Origin: Galeruca laticollis
Taxonomy: Eukaryota; Arthropoda; Insecta; Coleoptera; Chrysomelidae
Direction: 5' to 3'
NCBI GenBank assembly: GCA_963921935.1
Contig: OY998175.1
Coordinates: 262,935,709 to 262,999,708 of the forward strand
DNA: 64,000 nucleotides
Position numbers and translations under genes: made by a program. The notes beneath the pieces are model-generated. The model was not told where the DNA came from and made no database searches. It was given only the letters and a program-made list of their open reading frames with translations. Below, one piece after another: positions 56,051 to 64,000 of the stretch; within the stretch, counting starts at the first letter, position 1, and every line of letters begins with the position of its first letter.

Positions 56051-56199
56051 TGTTGTAGATAGTTAAATAACCTTTTAAACCTTTTGTTAGGCTTTATTGT
56101 ATAAAAAGACTTACAGACAAATAACTGACAACTAACTTGTCAAAATTAATTCAAACAAACAAGTGTAGTGAGTGAAATTAAATAAACAACTCTATGACA
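56051..56199 (-). repeat. Gypsy-B 5' LTR
   Basis: 149 bp with TGT...ACA ends. On the minus strand it holds a TTTTTATACAATAAAGCC segment with a TATA-like box and an AATAAA polyadenylation signal. Confidence 0.9.
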
Positions 56200-56204
56200 G
56201 GGAG

Positions 56205-56702
56205 GTGCCGATAAATTAGATTTTTCGATTTCTCCATATAGAACTTTCATTACGTCTAAAAAGTGGACACTAAGGATGTTTACAAATGCTCTTGATTTGG
56301 CATGCTGTAACGCATGGCTGGAATATTGAGAAGAAGCGAAATTCTTCGATATAGCACAAAAAGATACTTTCGACCTCTTCTATTTTCGTTTGTATATTGC
56401 AGAAGAGCTCATATTCTGGACCAACGGTTAAGAAGCCTGGTAGACCATATTAAACTGATAATTCACCCTGTTCATCTCCTACAACTATCAAATAAGGTGT
56501 CATGAATATCAACCTATCACAGAAGTTTACTTAGATGGTATAGGATACTTTCCTTATTTTGACAATAAACTTAGACATTCCCAAACCAGATATAAATTTG
56601 CAAATTGTGCTGGAAAACACACATTTCCTGCATCAAATGTAAAGTACATTTATGTAAACCGAAAAAACAAGATAGTTTTTTATTATACCACTAAAAGTTA
56701 AT
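56205..56702 (+). pseudogene. piggyBac-B transposase, C-terminal part
   Basis: Continues across the Gypsy-B insertion: ADKLDFSISPYRTFITSKKW (third catalytic aspartate in ADK, where the family has VD), TLRMFTNALDLACCNAWLEY, a stop, FDIAQKDTFDLFYFR. The C-terminal cysteine cluster near 56600-56660 (FANCAGK, then CIKCKVHLC in a shifted frame) is recognisable as the family's zinc finger. Confidence 0.75.
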
Positions 56703-56911
56703 TCAAATAAAAGATGCTCAAATTATTTTATTTTATCGTATCATTGAAGATTGGGACATTTTTATAAGAAATCTTTATTAGTAATTTTAACATAATAAAC
56801 GTACCAAAACTAACATAAAACATTAGTTACTCATATTACATTAGTTACCATAATTAAAAACGTTAGTAACTAAACCATACCTAATACGTTAGATACTAAA
56901 TAATATTAGAA
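56703..56911. other. Short AT-rich spacer
   Basis: Contains repeated TTAGTTAC/GTTAGTAAC motifs between 56815 and 56890, next to the Crypton 3' end. Meaning unknown. Confidence 0.4.
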
Positions 56912-58082
56912 CTAGTTTTCATGAACGTGTAGAACAATATTTTGACAGTTTTCAAATTTGATGGATACACCTTTGCCTTTAGCATCCACCACCATAGATA
57001 TATCCTCTGAAGATTGATTAGTGACCGAGCCAGCACTTCTTACGATTTCATGCGGTTCCCCAGTACTTAATCCACTTCCGAAAACATCGCCGATTTGAAT
57101 TTTGTTAGCCATTGAAACTTTTTTTGTCACACTTTCTTCCAAATACCCTCTAGCAACCTTCGCCGATTCCCATCCACCAAGTTCTTGTAGATCTATTATA
57201 TCTTCTCCAGCATTCACAAGAAAATTCGCCGAAGATCCTCTAACGCTGTGACTAGTATATATATTGAGATTTTCAAGTGAGAGATACTCAGCTAATTTTT
57301 GAGGTATTTTGGAGAAGAAATTAATTCCGCAGGACTGCACCGTACATTTTCCCTTTCCATATGATACAAACAATCTTCGGTGAGTAACATAGACTGGCCT
57401 TGAAATTGCGTACTTTTTAAGTAAAAGCACAGTATTGACTCCGCCGTCAGATACCACACCGTTTATTGTGGGTTTTTGAGTCGATAATAGTAACAATCAG
57501 CTTGTCTTCTAAAACTTCAAGATCTTCCGTGGTCATCTTCACTAATTCATTAGTTCGACAGGCTCCTCCGATTCCATTTGAAAAAGCCACTTTCGTCATT
57601 GAAAAATCCTCGTCTGGGGCAGAACGCACAAATTCGTTGACTTGTTCTCTTGTAAATGCTTATGATTTTTTGCTCTATATCCAACGTTTTTCTTCTTTTT
57701 TCTTGATGAAACGTATTAAGGCACCGTATTTATCGATTTCCACTCTTCCTTTCAGTTCTAAAGTCGCGTGTAACATGGAATATTTTGGCCATAAGGATGA
57801 AGCAGAATATTCCTTAGAGAGTTTCGCGAAATATGCCAGCAACACAGTTTCTTCTGCACCTTGAACATGTACTTTGTTTCGCCACTGACAAAAATGCCGA
57901 TATTCTTTTTCACAATGTATTTTAGATTTGTCCGGAAGCAAGTTTAACCTTATAGTGTTGGCTGCAGCTAATATATCGTCAGGAATATCGAAATCTTGCA
58001 TGATTTTTAAGATTACGTTTTCAAATGATAAATAAAATGACATAAAACCGTTTTGTTTGTATTTTCGTATCGCCGTTGTCAA
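56912..58082 (-). pseudogene. Crypton-type tyrosine recombinase
   Basis: Three open blocks on the minus strand (57675-58082, 57447-57629, 56912-57496) give one tyrosine recombinase. The N-terminal block resembles a SAM-like core-binding domain (EKEYRHFCQWRNKVHVQGAE, LLAYFAKLSKEYSASSLWPK). The catalytic domain has GGACRTNELVKM with the first arginine, YTSHSVRGSSANFLVNAG with the HxxR pair, and LGGWESAKVARGYLEES with the nucleophilic tyrosine. The C-terminal tail ends SIKFENCQNIVLHVHEN. Frameshifts at about 57660 and 57475 split the gene, but all four key residues remain. Insect Cryptons have this size and layout; a related domesticated gene is less likely because of the frameshifts. Confidence 0.75.
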
Positions 58083-58089
58083 TGATAAG

Positions 58090-59940
58090 ATAAAGCTTTG
58101 AATGTAACTTCATTATTAGCGATTTAACACCGTCTCGGACAATATCCTCGACTACTATAAATCGCATAATAATCTCGTTACATTAATAACATTTCCTTCA
58201 ACTCACAGTGTACTTCACGTGGCACATTTTAATTGACAGCTGTCAAATTAGGTATTATATTTTTATTGCTACTAAAAATCTTCAAAAAACTCATTCATTT
58301 CATAGTGCCAATAAAAAATTATCTATAAAAACAAAAACTCATGACTGAAAGGGCTAATGCGAAGAAAATTTATAAAGTCGCCGAATAATAAAACTGCCCC
58401 TCATGTTCGAGAAAATTGATTTAACTCTAATTGTTGTAAGCAATTTTTGATACAACACACTCAAAGAGAGCGCATAATTTTAAATGAAACATTCGTTATT
58501 GCGTATTCATTGTCTCAGTGTTTTCTTAGTAAATATATTTTATATGTATGTAAACAAGAGTCATCTACTAATTAATTCCATTTCAATCTGATGAATATGC
58601 CTAAGAGTTGTTCATGGAAAAACTTACTTCATAAAAATATATTGCTCGAAGCCGTTAGCGTCTCAGCTTTTGATGTAACCGTAATAATGGTATCTTAATT
58701 AATTTGAGATGACGATAATCTCAAATTAAATGTCTTAATATCCCGTATAAACCAAACAATATTACTTCTTCTAAATAGCTCTTATTAACTTTAGCAGACA
58801 AATCTGGAGATGACAAGACAAAGCAATATCCGTTCTGTTGTTTGTATAAAGGACTTTGTCAAAACCTCTTCCTCTTGACTTCAATAAAGGTAATTTACCT
58901 GCTGAATGGTAAAATTCCGGCACTTATGAATAATATAACTGCCTGAAGAGAATCAATACGCGTTTAATTTCTGAAATCAATATCTTATTTTTTAACGCTC
59001 ATAATCCAGTAGTTATGGAATTGGTAATACTGTTATCATCGATTTGTTCCAACTAAAAAAAAACAGTGTATTTGTGAATTCGAATATAGGGTGAGACATA
59101 ACAGCTCGCTTACTTAGATTTAACGTCCTGGAGCGATGGTTGCGCCGAGAAGAATGGGAGTAGGCACAGTCGAGAGAGTGGGTCGAAAAAATGTATGCCG
59201 CTTATTCCAGCTGGCGTCCTGGAATGGACGAATGTGCCACGCACGAGTGTTTGAAGTCGAGGCGTATTCCAGTAATGGTCGGTCGGTCATCGCAATCTGC
59301 TTTTCGTATCCATTTCAATATTGCGTCCCTTGCCCATTTGATGAAGTGAAGAAGAATAAACCTAAACTCTACTAAAAACGCTGCTTTATTTGGATTTTCT
59401 GTTATTTCTGTAAGGTGGATCCTTCATGAGTAATTGAAATTTCATCTCTGCAAATGTTAAGTGTACTTTGTTGCAGCAGAAAATGCAGTTGAAGCTTTTT
59501 CTGAAAACCGGATTCGCAAGTTAGTTTCAAGTCGTATTGGAGCTATTGTTTCACAAGGTAATAACCGATCCATCATGCGATACCCAAAAATTTTTACCGC
59601 TCTCAACAAGTGGTCGTATGTCACTCGGAACGTCAGTGTTTGCCAAGATCGCGTAGTTTGTTTGGCTGTTGCGTTATTTTGTGGCTTGTATTGAATATCT
59701 TCAAAGTACCAATGAAAGAAGGAGATGTGAACTTCATTTTAAAATATACTTTTGCTCATTCGCTGCTAGAATTTGGAGTTTATTGATGATAACATACTTA
59801 CCTAGATGATTTTAGGCATATTTATTTTCAGTAAAGTATAAGATAATGGCGTTTTTGTTTATGTGTGGATCTTGTCGGGCTATCATTTAATAACATTCCT
59901 GATAAATATTTCTATCACAACTTTACTCCACAATTATCCC
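58090..59940. other. No recognised gene
   Basis: About 1.85 kb. Short open frames at 59136-59375 and 59461-59694 lack recognisable motifs. GTACTTTGTTGCAG at 59462-59475 looks like a splice acceptor ahead of the second frame, but no donor or coding partner could be linked to it. Confidence 0.4.
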
Positions 59941-59949
59941 AATGCAATA

Positions 59950-60581
59950 CTAATAATTCTATAATATCGGTATCTCAGTTTTCATTTCTAGTTTCATTAT
60001 AATTTCGTCTATCAAAATTTCTAAATTCTCTTCTAATCTCAAAATACTTATTATCATCGTTTTATCTCCATTTCCATACTTTCGTTCCTCATTTCTGTGA
60101 TTACTATTTTTATTTCCATGATTCTCATCTACATGTCTATAATTTCTTCTATTGCACAATCCCTGTTCCTATAATTTCTCTATTTTCATTGTATGTATTA
60201 TGTATTTCTCTTCTGTAATATCCATATCCATTCTTTCTTATTCTATAATTTCATTTCTTTTCTCAATATAATTCCTTTCTAATCTCATTAAATGATTAGA
60301 TGAACTTTCTGCTGTATTAATATTTTGTATCCCAATAGTTTCTACCACTTGTTGATCAAAATGTCTTGCTATATAAAATACCATTTCCTCTTCTCGCATA
60401 ATTGGCTCTAGATATTGTGCATTGTTATAAATTTTTATTGCGTTTGAATTAAAATTCTTGCTCTGGTTGTAATCAAATTTACCAAAATAAAGTTTCTCCC
60501 TAAAGCTTGTCTGTTGTATCTCCCCCCAAAAATACTTTCAAAATTGTTTCTGAAATTCTCCCATATCCGTTATTAGTACCT
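59950..60581 (-). pseudogene. Gypsy-E gag, C-terminal half
   Basis: Minus strand: LITDMGEFQKQF, WGEIQQTSFRENF, then MREEEMVFYIARHFDQQVVE and TIGIQNINTAESSSN, a capsid block found in one group of insect Gypsy elements. A basic, Asn/Arg-rich tail follows (CNRRNYRHVDENHGNKNSNH) in place of zinc knuckles. Stops are frequent. It continues the N-terminal half at 61665-62730; a solo LTR separates the two. Confidence 0.6.
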
Positions 60582-61664
60582 CTGTTACGCGCTCTATTTA
60601 TTATCTTCTGCTCGCTAGCTCCAGAAGCGCAACCTCATGCCCAAACTCAGTTCGGTCGGGGGGTGGGTATGCGAAAATTCCGATTTTTTTTCGAGGTGGT
60701 AGAAATGGGCGCCAACAGTTGAATTTTAATGAGCCAGCCCTAACTAGTAGACCGCCACGATGCTCAGGATGGAGTAGACAATATATAAGAAGTAGGGGAG
60801 AACAAGAAACACCCTTGTAATGAAAATTCTATAATACTAGTAACACAAAAAGAGACTATATACAAATAACTTCTTCACCATACCGGAAGGAAATATACAT
60901 AATAGAAATGCGCTACTCTGACGTCACGGAGTCGCTTACAAAAGCAAAAGGAAATGCCTGAACCTATTCTCAACTATTTTACTACGTTACGATCCAAAGG
61001 GGTCTATTTAACTCTAATATAATCACCAGTTTTCGAAATAAAGGTCTCAAATAATTCTACTAACGTAGGCGGAGAGACTATACTTATTCTCTTGGCTTAA
61101 GAGGGATAGTTTCCCATGACTGAGACCCCGCAATGTTCATAAATAATTTGAATGACCTACCTATCACACACATGGGATTTTACTCTTTCCACAATTCTCC
61201 TTCGACGAATATCACACTTGAGATAACGAGAACTCAAGCTCGAGGCAGAGCTTTGAATCATTTATTTACACTTACCTGATTCCCCAAAAAAATTAGCCAA
61301 AATCTAATGAATTCCTTACGTATTCTATCCAAATTAGATTTTGACAAATCACTACCTACAATCTGCCTGACAGAAACCTGACCTCTTCATATTATGTTAA
61401 CAAGTCAAACTGATGTTTAGCCAGCACAACTCCATTAAATCTACATTGATCTATCAATGCACTCTCAAAATAAGTTACACTATTTTCCAGCGGAGCATGT
61501 AGGTAGTAATTTAAGGGGAATCCTTCGGTTTCTTAAATGTACATGACCGATGTGATTGATAATTTCAACAAAAAGGTACCTATGAACATGAAATATTATA
61601 AAATTTATCAACACAAACTATAATTACGGTGTTGCGGGGTGAGTTGCAAGATCAACCCGTAACA
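60582..61664 (-). mobile_element. Solo LTR (1083 bp) inserted in Gypsy-E gag
   Basis: Ends are TGTTACGCGC (60582) and ACCCGTAACA (61664), an inverted TGTTACG/CGTAACA pair. The flanks are CCTC (60578-60581) and CCTT (61665-61668), a 4-bp target duplication with one change. Removing the segment and one flank copy rejoins the gag frame (NEKVLITDMGEFQ). No internal coding region exists, so it is most simply a solo LTR left by LTR-LTR recombination. Confidence 0.65.
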
Positions 61665-62730
61665 CCTTTTCATTGCAGAACCATGAAATTGCATGTCCAG
61701 ATAACATTCCTCTGATTACTATTTTCTTCTCCATAATATCTCTTATTACATTCGTTCTACTTTTAATAATCTTAATAAGAACTCTTGGAATAATTAGATT
61801 CAGATTTTCATCAAATTCAACTCCAAAATCCATATTTCCAGTATACATTATTCCTGGTCCATTCCGTTCAATGTTATCTTCTATTTCTTTTACGGTTTCT
61901 TGTAATCTTCTATTAATTTCTTCTAGTTACCTGTTACAAAATCTGTCTATACTTTCATTCCCTTTTTTACACGTTCCTATTTGCTATTCTACCCTTACAT
62001 TTAAATCATTGTACTTTTATAAACTGTATTTTTTGAGATATATTCTCATTTTGTTTATTTCCCGCCACTTGAATTGCTCTAGATAAACTTTCTTCCAGAC
62101 ATCTACCTAATACTTGAACTTTATCAACTACCTGTTTTTCAACTTCTTCTTTGATTTTAATTCCATTTTTTTGGATGTCAATTCTCAAATTCTTATTTTG
62201 TTCTCCCATATCTACTTTTACCTCGGCCATTTGTTCCCTAAATTGCTCATTTTCTTCTCTAACTTCCTCAATTTCATTAAAGATTTCCATTGTTACTTCT
62301 TCTATTTTCCTCTCTAAACTGTTCATGTTTCCTTCTATATCATCCATATTTCCATTCATTTTGTCCATTTTACCATTCAAACTGTTTATATCTTCCATCA
62401 TTTCTCCCCGCATGCTGTCCATTTTTCCATTAATGCTGTTTATGTCTTGTTTCAAATCTCCTCTCATGTTGTTCATATATTCATTCATTTTGATTAGATT
62501 CCTAGATTGATCATCTTTACTTATTCGCACTGGTTTTTCTTGTTGTTATTCATCTTCCTCTCCTGTCAAATCTCCTCCTGATCTTTGTTCTCCCTGTTCT
62601 AAAAATTGTACCTGAAAATCTCCTCTTCCATGTCTCTTTTCATCATTTTCCTCCTGTGATCCATTTTCTGCTCGTACCTGCTTTCCATCTTTTAATATCC
62701 TTTTCCTCTCCCTTTTTATTTAATTCCAAT
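61665..62730 (-). pseudogene. Gypsy-E gag, N-terminal coiled-coil half
   Basis: A 174-codon open part (62006-62530) is a strongly heptad-like coiled coil: repeated NGKMDSMRGEMMEDINS-type units, then EEVTMEIFNEIEEVREENEQ and ISQKIQFIKVQ. A charged N-terminal region lies upstream to about 62730. Downstream (61670-61860), MDFGVEFDENLNLIIPRVL and KKIVIRGMLSGHAISWFCNE lead to the solo LTR. Long coiled coils at the start of gag occur in this Gypsy group and probably help capsid assembly. Frame breaks occur near 61925 and 62550. Confidence 0.6.
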
Positions 62731-64000
62731 TATTTGATTGGTACTATAACTAAATGGACATTATAAATGACGTCTCATTTAAATTTTTATTTTTGATGCC
62801 CCTATTTGTGTGTTATTTTTCTCAAACTTTTCAGGCCCCACGTTGGTAGCACCTATTTCGTATTAGTTCATTATATTTGGTTGAACGTTCAAAATATTAT
62901 ATTGTTTAGGTTCTTTCATTTGATCAGAATATTTGCCGGCAAGAAAAATCTCTTACCTCAGGATGAGTTCAGTTAATTATGATATATTTCCATGAATTTT
63001 AAGTATTATATAAATTAATTTTCCATATAATTATTATTATTCCGTATTATTTACCCAGTTTTCAGCTGTGACTGTCCACGTTCAATTATAAAGGCTATCT
63101 AATGAAACACTGACGTTTCCAATATACTTCAATTAAATATGTCAGCAGAAATCAAGACATGTCACTGTCACAAACTGAAATTCTCGTATTTAAATAAAAA
63201 AATCTATTTTAATATAAAAACATTCAAAATCCATAACAAATAATATATTCAATATATTCAATTCAAATTCGATTTGTGTCAGACCTACAAGTCATTAAAC
63301 AAACCTTAGTGTCTCACAAAAATACGATATATTATCTATATAAATACAAAATTAAAATAATATACAATAATGAAATCGAATCCACACGTACATTATTGCA
63401 AAACGCAGGAAGAATATTGTGATTACTAAATATTCCGATAATTGTCAATGATTTTTCTGAAATGTCAAACGGTTAATATGATCCCAACGTACACTGATAT
63501 AGTTGTTCAATTCTTGCATAAGCATACGTAAGATTTCCATTTTCATTCTATTCAATATTCATAGATAATCATCTTTTCGATTCATTTATTATTTATACTA
63601 TAAAAGCTTGTTATCTTTGATAAAATAATGCATTATCTATCATAATTAGTAATTCAGAAAAATCTCACTCAACCTATGCATTCGAGACTGAAATCTGAAT
63701 CAAACTCTAAGAATAACTTATAATTTCAGAATCATTACACTTCGCATATTACGAATCGCTTTGTTCATTCCCACTATCGCTTGACTACAAAAATCTCACC
63801 TGACTGATTACATTTCCAAATTCTGTCAAAAAATGAGATTTGATCTTATTTTATTATCAAATGAGTACCTATAGTGACATATGATCTCATCTTGAAATAT
63901 AATTTCCTTTTATTATGACGTGACCTATCCATCATTCTGTGTGAAATATCATACGAAACATAAGCAATACAAATTTGACAAATACTGGATATTTTGAAAA
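62731..64000. other. No recognised gene
   Basis: AT-rich to the window edge. By position it may include the 5' LTR and leader of Gypsy-E, but I could not delimit them. No coding motif or repeat pair seen. Confidence 0.4.

Larger units (their letters stand above)
52440..56199 (-). mobile_element. Gypsy-B: complete short-LTR Ty3/Gypsy retrotransposon
   Basis: Both LTRs are present: 56051-56199 (149 bp, 5' on the minus strand) and 52440-52564 (125 bp, with an internal deletion of about 20 bp). Both begin TGTTGTAGATAG and end TGACA on the plus strand. GGGAG flanks each side (52435-52439, 56200-56204), a 5-bp target duplication. Between lie gag, protease, RT, RNase H and integrase in Gypsy order, each broken. 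It interrupts the piggyBac-B transposase. Confidence 0.9.
49570..56702 (+). mobile_element. piggyBac-B: piggyBac element interrupted by two insertions
   Basis: One transposase gene is spread over 49604-50160, 51569-52439 and 56205-56702. Two later insertions separate the parts: a 1.4 kb element with ~174-bp tandem repeats (50161-51560, duplication GCAGAATA) and Gypsy-B (52440-56199, duplication GGGAG). Taking either out rejoins piggyBac sequence in register. Outer TTAA ends were not identified. Confidence 0.8.

Noticed and set aside
59136..59694. Two plus-strand frames with a splice-acceptor-like sequence before the second, possible host exons
   Set aside because: No domain, no matching donor, and no similarity that I recognise; length is within chance for this base composition.
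60704..60713. TGGCGCCCA on the minus strand, resembling a tRNA-Lys primer-binding site
   Set aside because: It lies inside the segment bounded by TGTTACG/CGTAACA and is not followed by a gag start. The solo-LTR reading explains both flanks and restores the gag frame, so the match is probably chance.

Overview
The window is eukaryotic, AT-rich, intergenic DNA built almost entirely from transposable elements and tandem repeats. The mix points to an arthropod, most likely an insect: Ty3/Gypsy (including an env-bearing errantivirus-like copy), BEL/Pao, Penelope-like elements (PLEs) with GIY-YIG domains, I-clade and Jockey/CR1-type LINEs, hAT, piggyBac, several Tc1/mariner and pogo families, and a Crypton. 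A beetle is possible, but nothing here fixes the order. I found no host gene, rRNA, tRNA or CRISPR array that I could support. Nearly every element is broken by frameshifts, stops, deletions or later insertions.

Layout. 1-2986: Gypsy-A on the minus strand, whose 5' LTR abuts a mariner relic (2987-3528). 4410-7000: a PLE (PLE1) whose ends form long inverted arms. 7085-16070: an errantivirus-like Gypsy on the minus strand, split by a 4.5 kb hAT element (9141-13680) with a perfect 8-bp target duplication; the hAT itself contains a 458-bp palindromic TTAA element. 16085-17652: an I-clade LINE. 17653-24300: two inverted arrays of ~350-bp satellites, (TA)n tracts and a PLE3 3' end. 24688-28180: PLE2, one frameshift from intact, between 642-bp direct repeats. 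29230-32700: mariner relics, a Gypsy gag-protease fragment, a MITE and an inverted mariner pair. 34490-41364: Gypsy relic, pogo, second Gypsy relic, and a piggyBac with exact TTAA/CCCTCCAA ends. 42050-48960: LINE 3' end, PLE1 3' ends, a mariner with terminal repeats and a BEL/Pao relic. 49570-56702: a second piggyBac interrupted twice, by a 1.4 kb insertion carrying ~174-bp tandem repeats (TSD GCAGAATA) and by a complete short-LTR Gypsy (TSD GGGAG). 56912-58082: a Crypton tyrosine recombinase. 59950-62730: a Gypsy gag split by a 1083-bp solo LTR.

The most interesting signals are (1) hammerhead-ribozyme-like cores in three PLE families, with paired substitutions that preserve the helices; (2) the PLE1 inverted arms and PLE2 long direct repeats; (3) two satellite arrays that both switch orientation once, like foldback elements with tandem-repeat arms, with (TA)n tracts at most of their borders; and (4) a readable insertion chronology, in which removing a younger element rejoins the older reading frame. 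Family names rest on motifs read by eye; no database search was run.
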